A stretch of 64,000 nucleotides of DNA from Phycisphaeraceae bacterium. Lineage in GTDB: Bacteria > Planctomycetota > Phycisphaerae > Phycisphaerales > UBA1924. The notes under the pieces were generated by a model. It saw only the letters and a program-made list of their open reading frames with translations, did not search any database and had not been told where the DNA came from. Of the stretch, positions 44,861 to 54,141 are shown piece by piece. The DNA lies in assembly GCA_020639135.1 (NCBI GenBank), contig JACKHE010000003.1:248001-312000 (forward strand), read 5' to 3'. A program made the translations under genes and the position numbers. Every line of letters begins with the position of its first letter. Position 1 is the first letter of the stretch.

Positions 44861-45913
44861 ATGATGAAAAACACCCCATATTCGATCAGCCTCGCCGCGA
44901 TCGCGCTGGCGACCCTGACGCTCGCGTCCCCCGCAATCGCCGGAGGCGGCGTTCCCGATTACGACTTCGACTGGGCGGTGATCGGCGATCCCGGCAACGC
45001 GCCCTACAACGGCGAGTACGGCGAGTTCGTGGACCTCTACCGCGGCGGGACTGTCGACCACACCTACCGATTGGCGACGAAGGAGGTCTCTGAGCCCCAG
45101 TGGTACGAGTTCGTTCTGGCGTACGCGCCGTATGCGCCGCGCGAGGATTGGAATCGAAACGCATTCAATGGCAACGCGGCCCAGTTCTCGCACGTCGGCG
45201 CTGATGGCGTTCCGGTCTTCACGCCGGCTTTCAGTGGGTATTCCGTCGAGGTCTCCTGGGAGTACGCAGCCCGGTACGTCAACTGGCTCCACAACGGCAA
45301 GGCGCTGACGCGCGACGCCTTCGAGTCCGGCGCCTACGACACCTCAACCTTCGGCCGGGACCCCGACACCGGCAGGCCGGTCGGCCAGGCGACGCGGTCC
45401 GAGGGCGCCAGGTTCTGGATCCCGTCGGTGGACGAATGGAAGAAAGCGGCCTTCTACGACCCCAACCGGTACGGCCAGGGGCAGGGGGGGTGGTGGCCCT
45501 ACCCCAACGCGCAGGACACGCCGCTCATCCCAGGTCAGCCGGGCGAGGGCCAGACCAACGCGGGGCTGCCCCAGGACATCTTCGGCGACGTCATCGGCGG
45601 GCTCCCCCTCCCCGGCTCGTACCCGGAGGTCAACCTTCCCTGGGGCCTGCTGGATGTCTCGGGCAGTGTGCAGGAGTGGGCGGAAGATTATGACCCGGAT
45701 GGCATCGGTCGTCACATGGTCGGAACGCATTGGAACACACCCGACTTTGTGCTGCCGTTTGTGGATCATGTCAGCGCTGCGCCAAACGTGAACTTCCCGG
45801 ATTTCGGCTTTACAGGGCTCCGGATCGCGTCAGCGTATGTCCCCGAATCGCCATCCCTCGCGCTGCCGCTGCTCATCCTGACAAGCGCCGCGCGGCGCCG
45901 GGTGCGCAACTAG
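44861..45913 (+). CDS. Exported SUMF1/FGE-fold protein without cysteines, PEP-CTERM-like tail
   Basis: An ATG at 44861 preceded by AGAGGAG gives 350 residues with a signal peptide (cleavage near AIAGG, ~27). The body follows the sulfatase-modifying-factor (FGE/C-type lectin-like) pattern: ATKEVSEPQWYEFV, VSWEYAARYVNWLHNGKAL, ARFWIPSVDEWKKAAFYDP (~184-202), LPWGLLDVSGSVQEWAEDY (~262) and GFTGLRIAS (~318). The protein has no cysteine at all, so it cannot be a formylglycine-generating enzyme of the copper-dependent Cys type. The C-terminus VPESPSLALPLLILTSAARRR resembles a PEP-CTERM sorting signal (Pro-Glu motif, hydrophobic helix, Arg cluster). It converges on the next gene with a 4 bp overlap of stops. 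Confidence 0.82.
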   Translation: MMKNTPYSISLAAIALATLTLASPAIAGGGVPDYDFDWAVIGDPGNAPYNGEYGEFVDLYRGGTVDHTYRLATKEVSEPQWYEFVLAYAPYAPREDWNRNAFNGNAAQFSHVGADGVPVFTPAFSGYSVEVSWEYAARYVNWLHNGKALTRDAFESGAYDTSTFGRDPDTGRPVGQATRSEGARFWIPSVDEWKKAAFYDPNRYGQGQGGWWPYPNAQDTPLIPGQPGEGQTNAGLPQDIFGDVIGGLPLPGSYPEVNLPWGLLDVSGSVQEWAEDYDPDGIGRHMVGTHWNTPDFVLPFVDHVSAAPNVNFPDFGFTGLRIASAYVPESPSLALPLLILTSAARRRVRN

Positions 45914-47109
45914 TTCATCCCCGGCAGCGCCTCCTTCACCCGCCACGACAACCGCGCCGCCTTCAGTTCATTCAGCGGATAGAACGTCTCCCGCCACACG
46001 ATCCCGCCGCGGCGTCTCGTCAGGACGTACGACCGCACGATCGCGTACAGGAAGAACAGGTGCCCGATCGGCGTGATCGCCGCCGCGAGCGGGCTCCCGC
46101 CCTGTGATCTCGCCATCCGCACCGCCGGGACCGCCGAGAGCGCGATCCCCGCCAGCGCCGCCCACCCCGCCCACGCGCCCAGCGCCAGCGCCCAAACCGG
46201 CCCGAGCAGCGGGACGACCACCATCACCGGCGCGACCACCGTCAGCAGCGCCAGCAGCCACGGGTTGTAGTTCAGCGCCGCGTACCCGTTCTTTTCGAAG
46301 AGCCGCGTCGCGCTGGGCAGGTCGTGGCCGTACTCGATCTCCGCGACTTCCGGCCCCAGGACGACCCTGGTGCGCGCGCCGATTTTCCGCACGCACAGCC
46401 CCAGCACCATGTCGTCGATCACCTGCAGCCGGAGCCGCCCGTGCCCGCCGAAGGCGTCGTACGTGCTCCGCTCGATCATGTTGAACGCCCCGACGCCCAT
46501 GAAGAGGTTGCGGTGGTCGTTGTTGACCTTCCGCGCCCGGTCGCTCATCTGCGTCCAGAAGCTCCCCAGCGCCACCTGCCCCCAGAAGCTCGGCTTGACC
46601 AGGTCCGGCAGCAGCGTCACGTGCTCGACCTGCGCGCGAATCGCCACCGCCAGCGATCCCGCCACGGCGTTCGCCGCCAGGTGCGTGTCCGCGTCCAGAA
46701 AGCACAGCCAGTCCCCCCGCGCCGCGCGCGAACCCTCGTGCAGCGCGTGGCACTTGCCCAGCCAGCCATCCGGCAGTTCGGTGATATGCACGACGCGGAG
46801 CCGATCGTCCGAACCCGCCATCGCGTCGAGCGACTCGCCGGTGCCGTCCTGCGATCGGTCGTCCACCGCGATCACCTCGATCGCCACGCCCTCCTGCGCC
46901 AGCGCCCGGCGGACGGTCTCCTCGATCCGCCCCGCCTCGTCGCGCGCCGCGATGATGACCGACACGAGTCTGCCCGCCAGCTCTCCCTCGCCGATCGCGC
47001 CGAGCCTGACCGGCCGTGGAAGCGTCCGCAGCGCCCGCATCGCCCCGATCGCCATGACAATCCACAACGCCGCGATGACCAGCAGCGCGATCTGCAGCGC
47101 GATCAGCAT
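45910..47109 (-). CDS. Membrane GT2-family glycosyltransferase
   Basis: A 399-residue protein with an N-terminal membrane helix (~2-22), a GT-A domain (VSVIIAARDEAGRIEETV; VIAVDDRSQDGTGE; LCFLDADTHL with the DAD metal site; and VIDDMVLGLCVRKIGARTRV as ED/QxxRW-like region) and three C-terminal membrane segments (~285-370). The arrangement resembles CrtQ/HpnB-type glycosyltransferases acting on lipids such as hopanoids or carotenoids. The acceptor is not deducible. It overlaps birA by 7 bp, suggesting co-transcription. Confidence 0.85.
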   Translation of the reverse strand: MLIALQIALLVIAALWIVMAIGAMRALRTLPRPVRLGAIGEGELAGRLVSVIIAARDEAGRIEETVRRALAQEGVAIEVIAVDDRSQDGTGESLDAMAGSDDRLRVVHITELPDGWLGKCHALHEGSRAARGDWLCFLDADTHLAANAVAGSLAVAIRAQVEHVTLLPDLVKPSFWGQVALGSFWTQMSDRARKVNNDHRNLFMGVGAFNMIERSTYDAFGGHGRLRLQVIDDMVLGLCVRKIGARTRVVLGPEVAEIEYGHDLPSATRLFEKNGYAALNYNPWLLALLTVVAPVMVVVPLLGPVWALALGAWAGWAALAGIALSAVPAVRMARSQGGSPLAAAITPIGHLFFLYAIVRSYVLTRRRGGIVWRETFYPLNELKAARLSWRVKEALPGMN

Positions 47110-47888
47110 GAGTTCACGCTCGCCAGCTCGACCCCGCTGGGCAGGACGACCTCCCCGGCGCCGGCGCCCAGGCGCAGCCTGCCGTCGCCGGTCAGCCCCA
47201 GCAGCCTCCCTTCAACGCGCTGCGTGCTCGGCATCGTCACGACGATCGGCGCCCCGACGCCGTGCAGCACGCGGCCGATCGCTGTCAGTGCCGCTTCGTC
47301 GATCCCCGTTGTCAACATGGCCCCGCGCAGCCCGTCCGTCAGGCTGTTACGCAGCCGATCGAGGTCCACCGGCGCCCCGGCGATCTCCAGCAGCGTCGTC
47401 GCCGTGTGTTGCAGCTGCTCGGGGAGCTCCGAACGCGGGAAGTTCCCGTTGACGCCCACGCCCGCGAGGATGAAAACCATCTCGCCGCGCGGGATCACCT
47501 CGCACAGCGCCCCGGCGACCTTCCTGCCGTCAACAAGGATGTCGTTGGGCCACTTGATCCGCGCCGCGTCCCCGGCGCCGTGCTGCGAGAGTGTTTCGTC
47601 GATCGCGCGGTGCATCGCCAGGCCCACGCGCAGGCCCAGCCCCTCGACAATCCCCGGCGCCGATCCCGCTGAAACCGGCCAGCCCAGCGTCATCCACAGC
47701 CCGCCGAGCGGTGATGCCCACGCCCTGCGGAAGCGCCCGACGCCGCCAGTCTGCCGACCGGCGCCCAGGAGCCGGGGCCGATCCCCGAAGCCGCCGAACC
47801 CGACCAGCCGCCTCGCCAGGGCGCTGGTGGAGTCCACGACGTCGAACCACTCGACTCCGACCGGATTCTGGTTTTCGGTCGTTGTCAT
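47103..47888 (-). CDS. birA: Biotin-protein ligase, single catalytic domain
   Basis: This 261-residue protein has the BirA catalytic motifs DVVDSTSALARRL, QTGGVGRFRRAW (biotin-binding GRGRRGR-type loop, altered), LWMTLGWPVSAG, IKWPNDILVDGRKVAGALCE, ILAGVGVNGNF and a C-terminal SH3-like domain (VEGRLLGLTGDGRLRLG). The N-terminal winged helix of E. coli BirA is absent, so it should biotinylate carboxylase carriers without regulating transcription. The biotin-loop change to GGVGRFRR is within family variation. Confidence 0.93.
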   Translation of the reverse strand: MTTTENQNPVGVEWFDVVDSTSALARRLVGFGGFGDRPRLLGAGRQTGGVGRFRRAWASPLGGLWMTLGWPVSAGSAPGIVEGLGLRVGLAMHRAIDETLSQHGAGDAARIKWPNDILVDGRKVAGALCEVIPRGEMVFILAGVGVNGNFPRSELPEQLQHTATTLLEIAGAPVDLDRLRNSLTDGLRGAMLTTGIDEAALTAIGRVLHGVGAPIVVTMPSTQRVEGRLLGLTGDGRLRLGAGAGEVVLPSGVELASVNSC

Positions 47889-48038
47889 GGTTCGATCCCC
47901 GGGTCTCGGAAGGCGTAGAAAGGATGATAGAAACCCCCAGCGCCCGCTTCCCCATCGAAAAGTGAAGCGGATTGACGCGGAATCGCGGCCCGCTCCCTTG
48001 CCACACCCCCGATCCCGGTCGATACTTCAACCGACCCC

Positions 48039-48464
48039 ATGAACCGCCATTCCCAGAGCACAGACCGCCGCCCGGCCCACGCCGATACGCCAACCGCGTG
48101 CCGACCGGTGTCGCCGAGCCTCATCGCGGTGGCCCTGCTCCTGGCGCTGACGGCCTCCGTGGCCACCGCCGCGGTGATTGACAACTCCGACCCCGCGAGG
48201 CTCGACCGCCGCGAGGCGCCGCGCGAGCTTACCGTCCGCTGGCTCACCGACGCCGTCGCGCGCGCCGCCAGGGACCTCGCCTCGACCGAGAAACAGCCCG
48301 GCGCCCAGCGGATCGCCGTCCAGGCGCCGACCTTCGCCGCGCCCTCGGAACCCGTCCTCCCGGTCGCGACCCGCGAACCCGGAGGCGGCTCACCGAACGG
48401 TGTGTCATTCGAGGGCTGGCCCGACCAGGGCCTGATCAACCTGCCGCCCCCGGCGCAGCGCTGA
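48039..48464 (+). CDS. Small exported or membrane-anchored protein, unknown
   Basis: A 141-residue protein not recognised. A long basic N-terminus (~1-25) leads to one hydrophobic segment (SLIAVALLLALTASVATAAV, ~27-46), so it is either exported or anchored with an Asn-terminal tail inside. The remainder is rich in Pro, Arg and Glu and lacks motifs. It is divergent from birA and 186 bp upstream of secA. There is no good ribosome site, so confidence in expression is moderate. Confidence 0.5.
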   Translation: MNRHSQSTDRRPAHADTPTACRPVSPSLIAVALLLALTASVATAAVIDNSDPARLDRREAPRELTVRWLTDAVARAARDLASTEKQPGAQRIAVQAPTFAAPSEPVLPVATREPGGGSPNGVSFEGWPDQGLINLPPPAQR

Positions 48465-48650
48465 TCCCGCGCGCCGGCAGCGCCGGCGATTTCCCTCACA
48501 ACCCACCGTGCCGCGTCGTGGTCTGTCAGGCCGCCGCGCGCCAGATCCGCATCTCCCCGCGCATGAACCCGCGCCGAATCCCGCGCTCCGACCCGGAGCC
48601 GCCGGCGCGCAGCGCCGCAGCAGCAAAGCCCAACCGACAGAGCGATCCAC

Positions 48651-51600
48651 ATGAACCAGGACATCCCCATTATCGGGTTCTTCATCCGCAAGATCTTCGG
48701 CGCCCGCAACGAGCGCGTCGTGAAGATCTACACCCGGCGCGTCGAGGCCATCGCCTCGATGGAGCCCCAGATGCGCGCCCTGACCGACGAGCAGATCCGC
48801 GAGAAGACCCTCGAGTTCCGCGAGCGTGTCCGCAGGGGTGAGAAGCTCACCGAAGTGATGAACGAGGTCTTCGCCGTCGGCCGGGAGGCGATGGACCGCG
48901 CCGTCGGCATCCGCAACATCTTCAACCCCGAGCACGCGGACCGGTTCAACCCCGACCGACTGCCCGAGGCCGCCCGCCGGCTCTACGACGAGACGAAGGC
49001 GAAGATCGAGGCGACCCCCGACGCCGACCCGCTCGGCGAGTTCCTGGGCTGCACCGCCCCGCAGCCCGGCTGGCTCCAGGTGGACATCCCCGTCGGGCTC
49101 TACGAGGCGGTGCGCGGGCTCTACCCCGAGTCCAAGCCGCCCTTCCGCGCCCGACCCTTCGACGTGCAGCTCATCGGCGCGATGGTCCTCTCGCAGGGCA
49201 AGATCGCCGAGATGAAGACCGGCGAGGGCAAGACGATCGTCGCGCCGCTGGCCGCCTACCTCGCGTCGCTCAGCGGCGACGCGATCCACGTCGTCACCGT
49301 CAACGACTACCTCGTCCAGCGCGACCGCGACTGGACCTACCCCTTCTTCCACGCCGTGGGCATGACCGTCGGGGCCATCCACCCCATGCACATGCAGCCC
49401 GAGCAGTTCAAGCGGATCATGTACCACTGCGATGTCGTGTACGGCACGACGAGCGAGTTCGGCTTCGATTACCTCCGCGACAACATGAAGCGCTCGCTGG
49501 GCGAGCAGGTGCAGCGCCGCCGGGACTTCGCCATCGTGGACGAGGTGGACTCGACGCTGGTGGACGAGGCCAGGACGCCGCTGATCATCTCGGGCCTCGC
49601 GCACGACGACGCCCCGCGCTACGCGCTGGCGGACGACCTGGCGCGCAAGCTGGTTGACCTGCACAAGCCCTGGGCCGACGCCGACAAGCACGTCGAGGCG
49701 TGCAAGATGCGAATCAAGGGCATCGAGGGCGACATCCGCAACGCGCGCGACAAGTCGAAGGTCCCCGCGATGCAGGCCGAGCTCAAGGAGCTCCGCGAGA
49801 AGCTCCCGACCATCGAGGCCGAGCGTGACCAGCACACGCAGTACTACGAGGTCGAGATGGACAAGAAACGCGCCGCGCTCACCCACGACGGGATCGAGGC
49901 CGCCCAGCGCATCGCCGGGCTCGGCTCCTTCTACGTCGGCGAGAACACCGACCTGCCCCACCTGCTCGAGCAGGCCGTCCGCGCCCACGTCGTGTACACC
50001 CTCGACCGCGACTACATCATCATGCCCACGCCCGACCCCCACACCGGGCAGACCAACGACACCATCGTCATCGTCGATGTCAACACCGGGCGGCCCATGG
50101 TCGGGCGCCAGTGGTCCGAGGGCCTGCACCAGGCCGTCGAGGCGAAGGAGGGCGTCCCCATCAAGCAGGAGACGCAGACCGTCGCCACCGTCACCATCCA
50201 GAACTTCTTCAAGATGTACAAGCGCCTCGCGGGCATGACCGGCACCGCCGACACCGAGGCGCAGGAGTTCCACGACATCTACAAGCTCGACGTCGTCGTC
50301 ATCCCCACCAACAAGCCCATGGTCCGCGTCGATCACAACGACACCGTCTTCCTGTCCGAGAAGGACAAGTGGAAGGCCATCGTCGATGAGATCAAGGCGT
50401 TCCACGACGTCGGCAGGCCCGTCCTCGTCGGCACCACCAGCGTCGAGCACTCCGAGATGCTCAGCCGCATGCTCGCCAAGGAGCACCAGATCAAGCACCA
50501 GGTGCTCAACGCCAAGCAGCACGAGAGCGAGTCGCAGATCATCGCCGGCGCCGGCGAGCTCGGCGCCGTCATGATCGCCACGAACATGGCGGGCCGCGGC
50601 ACCGACATCAAGCTCCAGTCCGTCACCCGCGAGGAGCTCATCGACCACTGGCAGCGCCGCAACCTCGCCCCGCGCGACCTCACCCCCGGGGACTCCGACG
50701 GGCAGGCCCGCGAGAAGATCTACCGCAAGATCGCCCCGCGCGAGCTCGGGATCAAGAAGCAGGAGGCCGAGTCCATGGACGCCGCCTCCATCGAGCTGGC
50801 GCTGCTGCGCAAGTGGACCGGCGAGAACACCTGGCTCGACCCCAAGCGCATCGAAACCATGGACGCCGCCCAGCTCCGCGCCGAGCTCGACGCCCAGGAC
50901 CGCTTCCTCCTCCACCGCGTCGGGTGGGTTGAATCGATCGAGGAGCTCGGCGGACTGCATGTCGTCGGCACCGAGCGCCACGAATCACGCCGCATCGACA
51001 ACCAGCTCCGAGGCCGATCGGGCCGCCAGGGCGACCGCGGCTCGTCGCGATTCTTCGTCTCGATGGAAGACGACCTGATGAAGCTCTTCGCCGGAGAGAC
51101 CACCCTCCGTATCCTCAGCAGGCTGGGCATGAAGGAGGGCGACTCCATCGAGCACCCGATGATGAGCAAGGCCGTCGAACGCGCCCAGCGCAAGGTCGAG
51201 GAGCGCAACTTCCAGATCCGCAAGAACATCCTCGAGTACGACGAGGTCATGGAGGTCCAGCGCCGCGGGTTCTACGGGCTCCGCCAGCGCGTCCTGGAGG
51301 GCCGCGACGTCAAGGGCCTGATCTTCGGCTACATCGACGACGCCTGCTACGACGCCGCCGAGACCGACCTCGACCGCGACTACCCCTACGAGCGCATCGC
51401 CGAGCGCGCCAAGTCGATCATGAACGTCTCCGTGCTCCCCGAACGCCTCCGCGGTCGCGAGGCCGACGAGATCGAGCAGCGCGTCAAGCAGGTCGCCGTC
51501 GAGGACATCCACAGCGAGGTCAGCGTCACCATCGGCGAATACATGCCCGAGGACGCCATCCCCGAGGACTACGACCTCAAGGGCCTGAGCAACTGGGCCA

Positions 51601-52760
51601 AGCTCCGCTACGGCGCCGACATCAAGCCCAGCGAGCTCCGCGAGATGACCCGCAGGCAGGTCATCGACGCCATCACCCAGGCCGGCCACGACCAGATCAA
51701 CAACGCCGACATTAGCGAGGTCCGGATGTTCCTCACGCCGGACTTCGGCGCCGAGGAGCTCCGCCGCTGGATGAAGTCACGCTTCGAGGTGGACGTCCCG
51801 CTCGATTCGATCACCGGCCTCGAATCCGCCGAGGAGGTCGCCCACGCGCTCGCGCAGGCAGCCGAGTCCAAGTACGTCGAGCGCGAGGTCGAGCACCCGG
51901 TTGACTTCAACCTCCAGATGACCATGGCGCTGATGCGGCAGAGCCCCAAGGAGGCCTCGGCCCGCCTCGCGGCCTGGGCGAACCGCCGCTTCAACATCGG
52001 CTGGGACGACAGCGTCGTCCGCACCCGCATGCCGCAGCAGCTCCGCGAGGAGCTCCTGGGCGCCTCGCGCAGGTTCGTCGAGGACGGCGTCGTCGAGAAG
52101 GCGCTGGATGAGGCGATGGCCGTCCGCGACAACGACGAAGCGCTCAACGAGTTCATGAAGGAGCGACTGAACATCGAATGGAGCGAGCCGCTCCACAGGC
52201 TCGAGGGCGAGGAGCGCGACAACGCGATCCGCGCCCGGGTCGAGGGCGTCCTCCGCGCCGAGATGATCCAGTTCGAGCGCTACGTCCTGCTCGAGGTGCT
52301 CGACACCACGTGGAAGGACCACCTGGCGACGATGGACCGCCTCCGCGACACCATCAGCTTCCGCGCCTTCAGCCAGCAGGACCCCCGCATCGAGTTCAAG
52401 CGCGAGGGCGCGCGCCTCTTCGAGGAGATGCAGGTCACCATCCGTGACCAGGTCACCGACAAGATCTTCAAGCTCCAGATGGTCCCCCAGCTCATCCCGC
52501 AGCAGCAGACGCAGCAGCAGAGGCCCCAGCCCCCGCAGCAGCAGGAGCAGCAGGACGAGGGCGGCCAGGAGGACGGCGCCGAGCGTCAGCCCGCAAGACG
52601 CCTCGCCGGCGCCGCCGGCGCGCAGGCCGCCTTCGCCGGCCGCGCCTTCGGGGCCTCAACCATCACCGGCCCCGGATTCTCCTCAGGCCCGCCCGCGGGC
52701 AAGCCCGCCAGGCCCCAGCCCGATCCGGGATCACAGCCCGACGACCTCAAGCCGGCCTAG
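48651..52760 (+). CDS. secA: Preprotein translocase ATPase SecA, enlarged
   Basis: A 1369-residue SecA against about 900 in E. coli. Motor motifs are intact: Walker A MKTGEGKT (188-195), VTVNDYLVQRD, FAIVDEVDSTLVDEARTPLI, AGMTGTADTEAQEF, VLVGTTSVEHSE, ATNMAGRGTDI, GGLHVVGTERHESRRIDNQLRGRSGRQGD and LDTTWKDHLATMDRLRD. Differences: an ~80-residue insert between the DEAD N-terminal helices and RPFDVQLIGAM; a coiled-coil-like insert (~345-415); a ~110-residue segment between GRGTDI and GGLHVVG; four similar helical units between ~980 and ~1200; and a Gln/Pro-rich C-terminal tail (~1283-1369) without the zinc-binding SEC-C motif. It drives Sec export with SecYEG. Confidence 0.96.
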   Translation: MNQDIPIIGFFIRKIFGARNERVVKIYTRRVEAIASMEPQMRALTDEQIREKTLEFRERVRRGEKLTEVMNEVFAVGREAMDRAVGIRNIFNPEHADRFNPDRLPEAARRLYDETKAKIEATPDADPLGEFLGCTAPQPGWLQVDIPVGLYEAVRGLYPESKPPFRARPFDVQLIGAMVLSQGKIAEMKTGEGKTIVAPLAAYLASLSGDAIHVVTVNDYLVQRDRDWTYPFFHAVGMTVGAIHPMHMQPEQFKRIMYHCDVVYGTTSEFGFDYLRDNMKRSLGEQVQRRRDFAIVDEVDSTLVDEARTPLIISGLAHDDAPRYALADDLARKLVDLHKPWADADKHVEACKMRIKGIEGDIRNARDKSKVPAMQAELKELREKLPTIEAERDQHTQYYEVEMDKKRAALTHDGIEAAQRIAGLGSFYVGENTDLPHLLEQAVRAHVVYTLDRDYIIMPTPDPHTGQTNDTIVIVDVNTGRPMVGRQWSEGLHQAVEAKEGVPIKQETQTVATVTIQNFFKMYKRLAGMTGTADTEAQEFHDIYKLDVVVIPTNKPMVRVDHNDTVFLSEKDKWKAIVDEIKAFHDVGRPVLVGTTSVEHSEMLSRMLAKEHQIKHQVLNAKQHESESQIIAGAGELGAVMIATNMAGRGTDIKLQSVTREELIDHWQRRNLAPRDLTPGDSDGQAREKIYRKIAPRELGIKKQEAESMDAASIELALLRKWTGENTWLDPKRIETMDAAQLRAELDAQDRFLLHRVGWVESIEELGGLHVVGTERHESRRIDNQLRGRSGRQGDRGSSRFFVSMEDDLMKLFAGETTLRILSRLGMKEGDSIEHPMMSKAVERAQRKVEERNFQIRKNILEYDEVMEVQRRGFYGLRQRVLEGRDVKGLIFGYIDDACYDAAETDLDRDYPYERIAERAKSIMNVSVLPERLRGREADEIEQRVKQVAVEDIHSEVSVTIGEYMPEDAIPEDYDLKGLSNWAKLRYGADIKPSELREMTRRQVIDAITQAGHDQINNADISEVRMFLTPDFGAEELRRWMKSRFEVDVPLDSITGLESAEEVAHALAQAAESKYVEREVEHPVDFNLQMTMALMRQSPKEASARLAAWANRRFNIGWDDSVVRTRMPQQLREELLGASRRFVEDGVVEKALDEAMAVRDNDEALNEFMKERLNIEWSEPLHRLEGEERDNAIRARVEGVLRAEMIQFERYVLLEVLDTTWKDHLATMDRLRDTISFRAFSQQDPRIEFKREGARLFEEMQVTIRDQVTDKIFKLQMVPQLIPQQQTQQQRPQPPQQQEQQDEGGQEDGAERQPARRLAGAAGAQAAFAGRAFGASTITGPGFSSGPPAGKPARPQPDPGSQPDDLKPA

Positions 52761-52801
52761 GACTGACACCCGGCGCGATCCCCGATTCTTTGTTCAGCGC
52801 G

Positions 52802-52829
52802 ACATGGCCACGCCCGGGCGTGGCCATGT
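52802..52829. terminator. Perfect 28 bp palindrome between convergent secA and GNAT genes
   Basis: ACATGGCCACGCCC and its exact complement GGGCGTGGCCATGT are adjacent, with T-rich bases on both sides (ATTCTTTGTT before, TTGTT after). It lies in the 81 bp between two convergent stops and fits a bidirectional terminator. Confidence 0.8.
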
Positions 52830-52841
52830 TTGTTCGTGCGA

Positions 52842-53288
52842 TCAGACGAGCGACCGCTCGAAGATCAGCATGTTTTCGTGCAGCTCGCCGTCGTAACGGA
52901 TGCCGACGATGTCGTACTCCTGCGCGATGCCGAAATGCAGCATGGGCCGGTGCTTGTTCGTGCACTCGAACCGGATCGTCTGGTAGCCCTCGGCCTTGGC
53001 CCACTCCGCCGCGGCGCACATGAGCTGCGTCGCGATGCCCATCCGCCGAGCGTCGGGGAAGACCCCCGTCACCCACGAGAAATACACCCCGGGCCGAAGC
53101 TCGAACCCGATGAAGAACCCGACCGCGACGTTGTCGATCCGCGCCACCAGCACCAGCGTCGCGATCCGGTTCCGCAGACGCCGCTCGAAATACGCCTCGT
53201 CCAGCTCGGGCTTGAAGACCGAGTTGTAGAGGAACACCAGGGTTTCCGTGTCCTTCGGATCGATCCGATCAATCACCGAGTCCGCCAT
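52842..53288 (-). CDS. GNAT-family N-acetyltransferase
   Basis: A 148-residue protein with GGAGG 9 bases before the ATG. The GNAT core is visible: FLYNSVFKPELDE at the start, ATLVLVARIDNVAVGFFIGFEL (beta strands), the acetyl-CoA loop VTGVFPDARRMGIATQLM (~80-96) and a TNKHRPMLHFGIAQEYDIVGIRYDG end. It has the length of a single-domain GNAT. The substrate is unknown. It lies 25 bp downstream of efp on the same strand, which raises the possibility of a link to translation but does not prove it. Confidence 0.88.
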   Translation of the reverse strand: MADSVIDRIDPKDTETLVFLYNSVFKPELDEAYFERRLRNRIATLVLVARIDNVAVGFFIGFELRPGVYFSWVTGVFPDARRMGIATQLMCAAAEWAKAEGYQTIRFECTNKHRPMLHFGIAQEYDIVGIRYDGELHENMLIFERSLV

Positions 53289-53313
53289 CAGCTGCCGCCT
53301 CCGATCCGCCCGT

Positions 53314-53874
53314 TCATTCCGAAGACCTGGACATGTACGCCCCGTCGGTCGTGGACACCCGGATCCTCTCGCCCGGCTCGATGAACGGCGGGACCCGCGT
53401 CTTCATCCCGGTCTCCAGCGTCGCCTCCTTGAGCTGGTTCGTCACCGTCGCGCCCTTGATCCCGGGCGGCGTCTCCGTCACCTCCAGGTCCACCGAGCCC
53501 GGCAGCTCCACCGTCAGCGGCGTGCCCTCGTGGAACAGCACGACGATCTGCAGGTTGGGCGTCAGGTAGTCCGTCGCGTCGCCGAGGAACTCGCCGTCCA
53601 TCTCCACCTGGTCGTACGTCTCCATGTCCATGAAGGTGTACGTGTCGCCGGCGTTGTACAGGTACTCCATGTCGCGCCGGTCCAGCGTCGCGACCGCCAG
53701 GTCGTCCGTCGAGCCGAAACGCTTCTCGATGTGCCCGCCGCCCCCGACCGCCTTGAGCTTGAGCTGGACATACGCCGGGCCCTTGCCCGGTTTCGTGTGG
53801 GCGGACTTGACGACGGCGTAGAGCTTGCCGTCGAGGGTCACCGCCATGCCTTGTTTGATGTCGTTGGCGCGCAC
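53314..53874 (-). CDS. efp: Translation elongation factor P
   Basis: A GTG start at 53872-53874, with GGAG upstream, gives MRANDIKQGMAV and 186 residues, the normal EF-P size. The three-domain pattern is clear: NDIKQGMAVTLDGKLYAVV, the loop TKPGKGPAY with Lys31 at the position that is modified in other bacteria, and the C-terminal IKGATVTNQLKEATLETG and PPFIEPGERIRVSTTDGAY block. EF-P rescues ribosomes stalled at polyproline. No EpmA/EpmB or EarP is seen nearby. The frame is open upstream but length and homology fix the start. Confidence 0.95.
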   Translation of the reverse strand: MRANDIKQGMAVTLDGKLYAVVKSAHTKPGKGPAYVQLKLKAVGGGGHIEKRFGSTDDLAVATLDRRDMEYLYNAGDTYTFMDMETYDQVEMDGEFLGDATDYLTPNLQIVVLFHEGTPLTVELPGSVDLEVTETPPGIKGATVTNQLKEATLETGMKTRVPPFIEPGERIRVSTTDGAYMSRSSE

Positions 53875-53904
53875 TGGCGTAAGACTCCGTGCAAAGAGTG
53901 TGGC

Positions 53905-53972
53905 GTCGGCCGGTCTGTCCCGGCCGGACGGGATTATCTCGGTCCGATCGCCCCCCCGGATCAGCGGGGGGC
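53905..53972. other. Two hairpins in the efp / MBL-fold intergenic region
   Basis: GTCGGCCGG/CCGGCCGGAC (53905-53929, one bulge) and GCCCCCC/GGGGGGC (53950-53972) lie in the 267 bp between divergent efp and the metallo-beta-lactamase-fold gene. There is no U-run. They could form part of the efp leader (minus strand) or simply be GC-rich structure. Nothing else is visible in the gap. Confidence 0.35.
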
Positions 53973-54141
53973 GGCCATTGTATCCGCGCCCGACCCCGAG
54001 GCCCCGACGCCCCGGGATCGCGGATTCCGGCTCCACAAGGCGGGTCCGACCCACCGGCTTGCACCGGGCCGCCTCCCCCCCAATCATCCACCGGACCGAT
54101 CGGCGCCGCACCCGCGTCGAGACCCGACAGGAGGACCAGCC

